Assembly: GCA_937941455.1 (NCBI GenBank)
Contig: CALDHM010000037.1
Span: forward strand, 62,001 to 126,000
Origin: an uncultured Pirellulaceae bacterium
GTDB taxonomy: Bacteria > Planctomycetota > Planctomycetia > Pirellulales > Pirellulaceae
Reading direction: 5' to 3'
Length of the DNA: 64,000 nt
Both the position numbers and the translations under genes were made by a program. Below, one piece after another: positions 1-7,552 of this stretch (position 1 is its first letter; each line of letters opens with the position of its first letter). The notes under the pieces are model-generated. The model searched no databases, was not told the origin of the DNA, and saw only the letters and a program-made list of their open reading frames with translations.

Positions 1-1544
1 GGAAGTCCGAGGTCCGATTCCATGTCACTGTCATGGATGAACAGATCGCCGTGGGCATTGAAGGCCAGATCGTAGGCGTTGCGAATCCCGCCAGCCATGA
101 TTTGCGGATTCGAACCGTCCAAACCCAACCGCAAGACAATTCCAGCGGGAGCACGAACACCATTGGAATGACCACTGGGGTCCTCGATGCGCGGCGCAAG
201 ATCGATTTCCAGGGGATAGCGGTACGGCCCGGCGACTTTTTCGGGGGTCTCGATGCCGGTGCCATTGCCGACGATGCAGTAGATCATGCCGTCGGGGCCG
301 AGCGTCAAGCCGTGGGGCCCGTGCTCGTTGGCCTCGCCCTTGAATTTCACGAGTAGTTGGGCCACTTTCATCCGTGTCGATTCCGGAGAGATTCGCTCCA
401 GAACGTACAGTCCCAAGCCTTGCGGTCCGGTGCCGGTGACGTATAAGCGGCCGTTGAGCGGCAAGAGGCCTTGGCAATTTTCGACTTCATCGCAGAGCGT
501 CGCCACGCGTTGTTCGCCGTAGGGGATCGAAAGGTCGGCAATCTTCAGATGTCCGCCTTCTTGTGAGAAAATCAAGTAGCCCCATTCGTCGAAAGCCATC
601 GCGATGATCGACCCGCATTCGTCGCTCCCCAGTACGGGATCGATTTCAAATTCGTCACCCAGTTCGAACCGGGGCTCGGCGGGTTTCGCCGCGACGTCAG
701 GGCCGGGTTGGGGGCGATTCGGTTCTTGCGGGCCGTCGGTCGTCACCAAGAGGTTGCTCGCCGGTCCGTCGCGGTGGCTGGCGACGGCGGTCGTCGGTGC
801 CGCTGTTTCCACTGCGGCTATTCCAGTTGTTGCGGCCGACGCGGTAGGGGATGTCGCCAATCGTTGCTCGACGACCGAGACAGGTTGCGGCGCCACGGAG
901 GTCGCAGCGGAATCGCGGGACATGGCGGGAGTCGGCTGGCCCGGCGAATTCGTTGCGGCCGCAGTAGCCAACATTTTACCTTCACCGGGAAGTCGATCCT
1001 CGGCGACACGAGTTGCGGCCAAAATCGCTGCTGGTGCGGCAGGCAGCCAGTCCAAATCGCGAAATCGCTGCTTCTGCCAATCTTCTAAGGGGGACTGGTG
1101 CGTCAACCAGCTTTCGTCGAGAGACATGGCTCGCCAGCGGGCTTCGTATTTTTCCTTGACTCGAAACCGCAGGGCGAGGCCCGGTGTTTTGTCGGGCGTC
1201 GAATTGACTTCGACCGCGATGACGTTGACACCGGGAAATACGAAGCGAGCGGTGTCGAACGTTTGATAGGAATTGCTTCCGGCTCCGGAGGCCACCAAAC
1301 GACCGTTCAGGTAAAGGTTGTACGAGCCGCTGGCCGCAATCAGGACTTCGCAGAGGTCGGGGGCGACAAGCGTCATTTTTTTTCGGAAATAGCAGACATT
1401 GGGCTGCTCTTGGTTGGCGACGACCGGCGTCCAGTAGAAATCGCGTTCCTCTTGGGCTTGCAAGCACTGCGAACAGGCGATGCCGACCAAAACGATCGCT
1501 GCGACAATCGCTTGGCGGCGTACACCGCAGATAGATCGAGTCAT
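1..1544 (-). CDS. Secreted PVC-type dehydrogenase/beta-propeller protein (3' end outside window)
   Basis: The gene is open from an ATG at 1544 to the left edge, about 514 codons, so its C-terminus is missing. Residues 1-26 form a signal peptide with a hydrophobic core (AIVAAIVLVGIACS) ending near LQAQ. Residues about 30-175 look like the beta-sandwich seen in front of secreted planctomycete enzymes (YNLYLNGRLVASG, NVIAVEVNSTPD). An Ala/Pro/Thr-rich linker covers about 180-290. From about 296 a six-bladed-propeller-like part begins (IIAMAFDEWGYLIFSQEGG, HGPHGLTLGPDGMIYCIVGN) and reaches GGIRNAYDLAFNAHGDLF and HDSDMESDLG, the hallmark of planctomycete membrane-bound dehydrogenase (DUF7133-like) proteins. 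Family members often continue into HEAT repeats and a c-type heme domain, which would lie to the left of the window. The substrate is unknown; periplasmic or secreted sugar oxidation is inferred from the family only. Confidence 0.85.
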   Translation of the reverse strand, partial: MTRSICGVRRQAIVAAIVLVGIACSQCLQAQEERDFYWTPVVANQEQPNVCYFRKKMTLVAPDLCEVLIAASGSYNLYLNGRLVASGAGSNSYQTFDTARFVFPGVNVIAVEVNSTPDKTPGLALRFRVKEKYEARWRAMSLDESWLTHQSPLEDWQKQRFRDLDWLPAAPAAILAATRVAEDRLPGEGKMLATAAATNSPGQPTPAMSRDSAATSVAPQPVSVVEQRLATSPTASAATTGIAAVETAAPTTAVASHRDGPASNLLVTTDGPQEPNRPQPGPDVAAKPAEPRFELGDEFEIDPVLGSDECGSIIAMAFDEWGYLIFSQEGGHLKIADLSIPYGEQRVATLCDEVENCQGLLPLNGRLYVTGTGPQGLGLYVLERISPESTRMKVAQLLVKFKGEANEHGPHGLTLGPDGMIYCIVGNGTGIETPEKVAGPYRYPLEIDLAPRIEDPSGHSNGVRAPAGIVLRLGLDGSNPQIMAGGIRNAYDLAFNAHGDLFIHDSDMESDLGL

Positions 1545-1876
1545 AGGTTGACCTGCCGACGAATGGTGGGGTGGCAACGGGAGCAAGGCACCCGCTGTAG
1601 GTAGACAATCACGTTCCTACCATCGGCAAAACTAACTCTACGGGTTTGGTAAACTCTGACGATTGTGGCGAAAATTTGCCGGACGGGGTTTGATCGACCG
1701 CGCGATGCTCTGGAATGCGGGTTTTTCCAGTAAATTTTGGGGTTTTGGGAAATTCAGACCAAGTTTTTTGATTGCAGAAGCGTCTTATCTTGATAAAAAT
1801 GAAAAGAAACCCCGGAACAACCTCCGAATATTCCTAGTACCAAGCCTAAACCCAGAAAATCCAAGAGAATTTCGCC
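1545..1876. other. Divergent intergenic region
   Basis: About 330 bases separate two genes that are read away from each other, so it must hold both promoters. I see no convincing -35/-10 pair, RNA gene or repeat. The RTX gene start is preceded by AAGAGA about ten bases upstream. Confidence 0.4.
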
Positions 1877-4255
1877 ATGCTGACCTTTGGCCAAAAGCTT
1901 TGTTCGTACCTGTGGGGGTATCGAGAAATCACGGTACGGCCGACTTCGCAAACTATCAACCCGTTCGAATTCAACGAACTGGAAGCACGCAAACTGCTGG
2001 CATCCATCAACTTCTCGGCCAACATCGTGACGGTACGGGGAACTGATTTCGATGACCAAGTACTGGTGCAAGACGCCAGCGACACCGAGGTCCGAGTGAC
2101 CATCGTGGGCCAAATCTCGGAGGTATTCACGAAAAGCGATGTTGCGATCGTTCAAGTCTTTCTGCGAGCTGGTAACGACTTTTTCCGCAACGATACGACC
2201 CTGCCGACGCTGGTTCATGGCGGCGATGACAACGACCGACTCATCGGCGGTTCGGGTCGAGATGAAATGTACGGCGGACGCGGCGACGATGTGCTGTTCG
2301 GTCGCGACGGAGATGATTTGATTTCCGGCGGTCAAGGGAATGATACGTTGTACGGCGGTTCGGGTGCCGATGCCGTCTATGGAGACGAGGGTAACGACCG
2401 CCTGTTCGGCGAAGAGGGTGACGATTTTCTCTACGGCGGTGTGGGGAATGATTTCGCCTATGGTGGAATCGGTGACGACATGCTCTTCGGCGGTGATGGC
2501 GAAGACAATTTAAACGGCGGCGAAGGAGTTGACGAAATCCAGGGGGGACATGGCGCCGACCGAATTTTTGGTGACGAGGGGAATGACATTCTCTATGGCG
2601 GACTGAATAACGACCGAATTTTCGGTGGCGTTGGCAATGACTTGATCTATGGTGGATCTGGGAATGATGGCTTGTTCGGTGACGACGGAGACGACGAACT
2701 GTATGGCGACGCCGGAAACGACCGAATTCGTGGCGGGAGCGGCAACGACCACATTCATGGCGGCAACGGCAACAATACGATTTGGGGGGATGCGGGCGAT
2801 GATTTCATTGTGGTTGGCAATGGAAACGGCCTTGCCTACGGAGGCGACGGAAACGACACGATTTACGGTGTAGTTGGGGACGACCGCATTTTCGGGGATG
2901 CAGGCGACGACCGTCTGTTCGGCGGTAATGGCAACGACCAAATGTTTGGTGGGGATGGAAACGATACGCTCCGCGGTGGTGCCGGTAACGATTTGCTCTA
3001 CGGCGATCTCGGCAATGACCTGATTTATGGAGAGTTGGGCAACGATACGATCGTCGCCGGCGAGGGAGATGATTATGTCGATGGCGGTGAAGATGATGAC
3101 GTCATCGAGGGCGGGCCTGGCAATGACTATCTCGTCGGTGGAGTCGGTAACGATACCTTTTACACGGGCCCCGATGACAACGTCGTTCATGGTGGCGATG
3201 GTGATGACACCGTCTATGGCGGCAACGGGAACAACTATGTACTACTCGGCGACGGTGACGACCGGGCTTGGATGGGAACCGGGAATGATACGGTCTTCGG
3301 CGGCAATGGAAACGATCAAATCCACTTCGCGGCTGGCAACAACACGGGCTTCGGTGATGCCGGGGACGACCGCTTGATCGGTGGCACCGGCAACGATGTG
3401 CTGTATGGCAATGATGGTGATGACCTGTTGGTGGGCAACACAGGCTTCGACATGCTTTATGCCGGCGATGGCCGTGACGGCTTGATTGGCGGTCCTGGTG
3501 GTGGAAACCATTTGTACGGCGGATCAGGTGATAAACGATTCCTCGTCTTCCTCAACGACCGGATATTCAATGCGCAGCCGAAGGATGCCATCATCCGGCT
3601 CGAAAATGTTTCAAGCCAATGGACCACTGCGGAATTGATCCAGGTCGATGTGGCTTTGCAAAAATTGCACTACGAGATTCGCAATTCGCGCCTGCTGCGT
3701 GACTCGCTCACCTCGATTCCGATGGTGTTCGAGAAACATTTTGCATTAGCTGGCTCGGCCGTGACGCAAAATGTTTTTTCACGCAATGTGAATGCTTGGG
3801 GCTTCAATTTCGGAACACAAACCTGGTCGATGAGGGCCGATAACGTTCGTTTCATCCGCTTTGCTGATTGGGATGAGTCGAATGCCAGCGCAGGGAAATT
3901 GCGAGAAACCGAAACCTATCGAGTTCTGGCTCATAATTGGAATTCGGTCGAGGAAATCGGGGCTTCCTTGCCCAACCGCACCTTCTTGTGGGAAAATTTC
4001 CTGCAAACCAGTGGCTGGACGCAGACCAATCCATTCGACTATGAGAATTTCGCGATTTCTTACGACAACCAGTGGTTCTATTTGAAATTCTCGACCTTCG
4101 CCCGAGATTTTGCGAAGACCAACCCGTTCGAAGATTGGGGAACCGTATGGGAGGTTCGGTTTGACGACGCCAAAGAGGCGCAACGTCCCTCTTTGTTCAC
4201 CAAGATCGATGTGGTTGACCGCTTGATTGCCGCGCTCAACGGTTTCGAGTCGTAA
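1877..4255 (+). CDS. Secreted RTX/hemolysin-type calcium-binding repeat protein
   Basis: A 792-residue protein. Residues 35-42 read LEARKLLA after a short basic/hydrophobic N-terminus, a variant of the LEPR-x-LL motif found near the start of many planctomycete exported proteins. From about residue 114 to 550 it is almost entirely glycine/aspartate nonapeptide repeats of the GGxGxDxLxG type (e.g. GGSGRDEMYGGRGDD), expected to form a calcium-loaded parallel beta-roll. The last 240 residues (about 552-792) are not repetitive, carry several Trp/Phe-rich stretches and match no domain I recognise. RTX proteins usually leave by a type I system with a C-terminal signal, but no ABC exporter or membrane-fusion gene is adjacent. 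The role is probably surface or extracellular matrix binding (inference). It is transcribed alone and converges on the cls gene. Confidence 0.85.
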   Translation: MLTFGQKLCSYLWGYREITVRPTSQTINPFEFNELEARKLLASINFSANIVTVRGTDFDDQVLVQDASDTEVRVTIVGQISEVFTKSDVAIVQVFLRAGNDFFRNDTTLPTLVHGGDDNDRLIGGSGRDEMYGGRGDDVLFGRDGDDLISGGQGNDTLYGGSGADAVYGDEGNDRLFGEEGDDFLYGGVGNDFAYGGIGDDMLFGGDGEDNLNGGEGVDEIQGGHGADRIFGDEGNDILYGGLNNDRIFGGVGNDLIYGGSGNDGLFGDDGDDELYGDAGNDRIRGGSGNDHIHGGNGNNTIWGDAGDDFIVVGNGNGLAYGGDGNDTIYGVVGDDRIFGDAGDDRLFGGNGNDQMFGGDGNDTLRGGAGNDLLYGDLGNDLIYGELGNDTIVAGEGDDYVDGGEDDDVIEGGPGNDYLVGGVGNDTFYTGPDDNVVHGGDGDDTVYGGNGNNYVLLGDGDDRAWMGTGNDTVFGGNGNDQIHFAAGNNTGFGDAGDDRLIGGTGNDVLYGNDGDDLLVGNTGFDMLYAGDGRDGLIGGPGGGNHLYGGSGDKRFLVFLNDRIFNAQPKDAIIRLENVSSQWTTAELIQVDVALQKLHYEIRNSRLLRDSLTSIPMVFEKHFALAGSAVTQNVFSRNVNAWGFNFGTQTWSMRADNVRFIRFADWDESNASAGKLRETETYRVLAHNWNSVEEIGASLPNRTFLWENFLQTSGWTQTNPFDYENFAISYDNQWFYLKFSTFARDFAKTNPFEDWGTVWEVRFDDAKEAQRPSLFTKIDVVDRLIAALNGFES

Positions 4256-4291
4256 ACAGATTCGAGCCAGCATCCGATTCGACAGCAAAAC

Positions 4292-5740
4292 TCATAACAA
4301 CGGCGCAATTAATTTGACGCAACTTTCCAGGACTTGCACTGGCAACGAGGGCTGAGGTTGCGAGTCTGGTTTCAAAAGCTGGGACTCCTGGATGTAATTG
4401 TTTTGCAAGGCAATCAATTGAGCGGTGAACGGTTCATCGTAGAGAACCAGCATCAACTCGAAGTTCAATTGCAAACTGCGCGGGTCAAGATTCAACGAAC
4501 CGAAGATGCTCATCTCGCCGTCGATGGTGATCGACTTGGTGTGCAATAACCCATTTTGATACAGCATGACTTTGACGCCCGCCTCGGCGAGTTCTTGGAT
4601 ACTGGCTCGACTGGCGAGCCGAACCAAGCGGGAGTCGACGCGCTTTGGCAAAATCAAGGTTACATCAACCCCGCGCCGAGCTGCAATGATCAAGGCGCGT
4701 TGTAAGGACAGGTCGGGTACGTAGTAGGGCGTCGTGATTGTGAGCTGCGTGTCTGCCGAATAAATAGCGCCGATAATTAGTTGATGAATGGCTTCCGAAT
4801 CCAGGCCTGGACCAGAGGGAGCGACTTGGACAACTGTTTGGCCGAGGGGTTCGGGAGGGCTGATTTGTTCCAAGTAATGGTTGATCTCGGGACTGCCTTT
4901 GGTTTCGAAATACCAGTCTTCAAGAAATACCATGGACAGGGGATCGACCGCAGGACCTTCGAGCCGCACCATGGCATCGACCCATTGACCGACCCCTGCC
5001 GATTTCTTGAAAAAACGTGGATCTGCCATGTTTTTACTGCCAACGTAGCCAACGCGATGATCGATGATCACCAGTTTCCGGTGGAGGCGCAGATCAAAGC
5101 GGTAAAGTAGTGATCGAAATAGGCCAACGGGCAAGGCGGCGTGGACCACGACTCCTGCCCTGCGCAATTCCTGAACTTGTTTCCCTCTGAGAAAACCCCA
5201 ACTGCCGACGGCATCCACCAAGACGCGGCAATCGACGCCGCGCCGCGCGGCGGACATCAGGCTGGCGGCCACATCGTCCGCCAGTCCGCCACTTTCCCAG
5301 ATGTAATATTCGAGGAAGCAACTCGTTTGAGCTTGATCGATCTGGCGGATCAAATCGCAAAATACTTCTTCGGATTTGGAAAGCATTGTAATCCGATTGC
5401 CATCCAGCGAGAGCGCACCGCTGGCGGCCTCGATCAAGCGACTCATCTGCGCGACGTCGGCTTGCGGTTCGCGCCAACCGGTATAGCGATAACGTTCGAG
5501 CCGCCGGCGCCACCGCGCATACCCCTCGTGCAGTCCCAGCGCCCATCGCGACCGCAGGCGGCACAGCCGATTGTCGGCCAGCAACAAGTAGGCGCCTGCT
5601 CCGAGCAGAGGAAAAAGGAGTACGATCAGCAGCCAAGCAAAAGTTTCCGAAGTGGTGCGCTTGCGCAACAGGACGATGACGGAAAAGGTGATCCGCAGGG
5701 TCCAGTCGGCGATGAGAATCCAAATTGCTGATTGCCACAT
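4292..5740 (-). CDS. cls: Cardiolipin synthase (phospholipase D superfamily)
   Basis: A 482-residue membrane enzyme that joins phosphatidyl groups to make cardiolipin. Two N-terminal transmembrane helices (about 6-26 and 34-54, the PLDc_N region) are followed by two PLD catalytic halves. HKD motif 1 is at H220-K222-D227 (LHRKLVIID, followed by GSKNMAD) and HKD motif 2 at H400-K402-D407 (LHTKSITID, followed by GSLNLDPRS). Length and layout match bacterial ClsA. The gene is divergent from an EEP-family hydrolase 142 bases away, a pairing also known from the clsB (ybhO)-ybhP neighbourhood of Escherichia coli. Confidence 0.95.
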   Translation of the reverse strand: MWQSAIWILIADWTLRITFSVIVLLRKRTTSETFAWLLIVLLFPLLGAGAYLLLADNRLCRLRSRWALGLHEGYARWRRRLERYRYTGWREPQADVAQMSRLIEAASGALSLDGNRITMLSKSEEVFCDLIRQIDQAQTSCFLEYYIWESGGLADDVAASLMSAARRGVDCRVLVDAVGSWGFLRGKQVQELRRAGVVVHAALPVGLFRSLLYRFDLRLHRKLVIIDHRVGYVGSKNMADPRFFKKSAGVGQWVDAMVRLEGPAVDPLSMVFLEDWYFETKGSPEINHYLEQISPPEPLGQTVVQVAPSGPGLDSEAIHQLIIGAIYSADTQLTITTPYYVPDLSLQRALIIAARRGVDVTLILPKRVDSRLVRLASRASIQELAEAGVKVMLYQNGLLHTKSITIDGEMSIFGSLNLDPRSLQLNFELMLVLYDEPFTAQLIALQNNYIQESQLLKPDSQPQPSLPVQVLESCVKLIAPLL

Positions 5741-5882
5741 GTTGGCTGCAACCCGCCGATGTTGATCGTCGGACCGGTTATGGTTAGACTTCTTTCTGCA
5801 GATACATGATCATACCAGCTTTCGTTGAGGAAATGGTTTAACCATCAGTTTTGCGGCCGTTCGACGACCCTTGCCCAAAGCC

Positions 5883-6650
5883 ATGCAGCAGCAACGCCAG
5901 CTGAATCAGCTTCGCATCCTCACCTACAACATTCACAAGGGTATCGGTGGAATCGACCGCCGCTACGATTTGTCGCGAATCATCGATACCGTCGCTCATT
6001 ACGCCCCGGACATCGTATTTCTCCAAGAGGTCGATCATGAGGTTCCGCGCTCGAATCAAGACGTACAAGTCGAGGAGTTGGCTGACCAATTGGGGTTCGA
6101 GCATTGGGCCTTTCAGGCAAATGTCAAATTGACACGCGGCAGCTATGGCAATGCGATCCTATCGAAATTCGTGCTCCATGAGCGATGGAACGTGGATTTG
6201 ACGATCCCCTTCAAGAAGCGAAGGCGAGCGTTAGTCGCCAAGGTCCACGTGGAGGTCGATGGCCACAAGCGAACGCTGTTCCTCTGCAATCTCCATCTGG
6301 GCTTGGCCGGCTTCGAGCGGAAGATGCAAGTCAGGCGTCTGTTGCAATGGCAACATCTGAGGAGTTTGCACCAGCGAACACCTGCGATCATCGGTGGTGA
6401 TTTCAACGATGTCTGGGGTTCACTCAGCCGAAAGTTGTTCCACCCCTCCGGATTCCGCGCTGTCAGTCGAAAATCGTTGACCTTTCCGGCTTTCATGCCC
6501 GTGCGGGGGTTGGACGCATTTTACATTCGTGGTGATGTCGAAGCGGCGGGAGTTTTCGCCGGCCACACGAAGACATCCCGTCATGCATCGGACCACCTGC
6601 CCCTGATCGCCGATCTGGTGATTCAATCGTCGAACCATGATGAGCGATAG
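5883..6650 (+). CDS. Endonuclease/exonuclease/phosphatase (EEP) family hydrolase, YbhP-like
   Basis: About 255 residues. Metal-dependent EEP fold motifs appear in order: ILTYNIHKG near the N-terminus, DIVFLQEVD (catalytic Glu), YGNAILSKF, CNLHLGL, IIGGDFNDVWG and the C-terminal ASDHLPLIADL. There is no signal peptide or membrane helix. The substrate cannot be read from the sequence: family members cleave DNA, phosphodiesters or sphingomyelin-type lipids. Its position opposite cardiolipin synthase suggests a phospholipid-related role (inference). An in-frame TTG lies four codons upstream at 5871; the ATG at 5883 is preferred, though neither has a clear Shine-Dalgarno. Confidence 0.88.
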   Translation: MQQQRQLNQLRILTYNIHKGIGGIDRRYDLSRIIDTVAHYAPDIVFLQEVDHEVPRSNQDVQVEELADQLGFEHWAFQANVKLTRGSYGNAILSKFVLHERWNVDLTIPFKKRRRALVAKVHVEVDGHKRTLFLCNLHLGLAGFERKMQVRRLLQWQHLRSLHQRTPAIIGGDFNDVWGSLSRKLFHPSGFRAVSRKSLTFPAFMPVRGLDAFYIRGDVEAAGVFAGHTKTSRHASDHLPLIADLVIQSSNHDER

Positions 6651-6722
6651 CGCGTTGGGTCACGGCGGGTTTCTTCATTGAAGAATGACGAAGGCGCGGT
6701 CGAGAGTAGGCGCGACGGGGAA

Positions 6723-7286
6723 TCAATTCAATCCCAGCAGCAATTGCTTTTCTTCGGAGGGTTCAGCGGGATTGAGTTCTTTATAGAGCATGCTGGGTTG
6801 GATGCCGACATTGTTCTGGTATTTTTCGCTGCAGTACTTCTGGTAGGGACCATGAATCTGATGATAAAAGATCTGGCAAATCTCGACATTCGGGTAAATG
6901 CGGATCGGCTGGACAGCAAACATTTCAAGTGTCCAGTAACCACAGAAACCCACGTCGCCGAATCCAGCCGTAACGTGTACGAATAATCCCAACCGACCGA
7001 TGGAGGAACGACCCTCGATCATTGGCACGAAGGTATGGGTCTCCGTTCGCTCATTGGTTCGCGCAAGATAGAGACGATTGGGCTCGAGTACTAACCCACT
7101 GTCGGGAATCGTCAAGGTGCGGACACGGTTCCGTTTTTTCATGTCCAGCACGACTTCTTCGTACGTCATGATTTCCGGATGGAGGGAAAGGTTGTAGCTG
7201 TTGGGATTGACGCGAGCCGGATCGAAGGGGTCAATCACGATCTCCTTTCCCAAATGCTTCTTGATTTCTTCACCGGATAGGATCAT
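6723..7286 (-). CDS. dcd: dCTP deaminase
   Basis: A 187-residue cytosolic enzyme that converts dCTP to dUTP (or dUMP in bifunctional members) for thymidylate synthesis. The trimeric dUTPase-fold signature is clear: EGRSSIGRLG at 91-100 and the catalytic glutamate at E121 within GYWTLE. N-terminal MILSGEEIKK and the motif NPNSYNLSL also fit the family. Length is normal. It appears monocistronic, with an ATG start. Confidence 0.93.
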   Translation of the reverse strand: MILSGEEIKKHLGKEIVIDPFDPARVNPNSYNLSLHPEIMTYEEVVLDMKKRNRVRTLTIPDSGLVLEPNRLYLARTNERTETHTFVPMIEGRSSIGRLGLFVHVTAGFGDVGFCGYWTLEMFAVQPIRIYPNVEICQIFYHQIHGPYQKYCSEKYQNNVGIQPSMLYKELNPAEPSEEKQLLLGLN

Positions 7287-7418
7287 GGCGGGTTCCTCGC
7301 AGGGCCCATAACCGCAACTGATAGCATTTGCGAATTTTGGGCGGGCTTGGGGGAGTTGTCAAGTCAGCGCGCTAACGGCTCTGCGGCCTCAACTCAACTC
7401 TTGGCCGCACCGTCGTCC

Positions 7419-7424
7419 TATAAT
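7419..7424 (+). promoter_or_regulatory. Possible -10 box (TATAAT)
   Basis: A perfect TATAAT lies about 130 bases upstream of the 7553 gene. No good -35 hexamer is found at 16-18 bases, so this is only a candidate. Confidence 0.25.
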
Positions 7425-7552
7425 GGAGCGAAATCAGAGAAGAACTGACAACGGCGTCGCGACCAGCACCGGCGTCGCTGCCTATTCAAGGAGTGACCGC
7501 CATGCTCTTGTAAAGCGGCTCTTACGTCAACAGCAACAAGCGAGTTTCCAAG

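Noticed and set aside
604-1266. Plus-strand frame of 220 codons
   Set aside because: It is antisense to the linker part of the PVC dehydrogenase-like gene, whose frame carries a signal peptide and conserved motifs.
2510-3190. Minus-strand reading frame of 226 codons
   Set aside because: It is antisense to the RTX repeats; its Val/Ile/Ala repetition only mirrors the repeat on the other strand.
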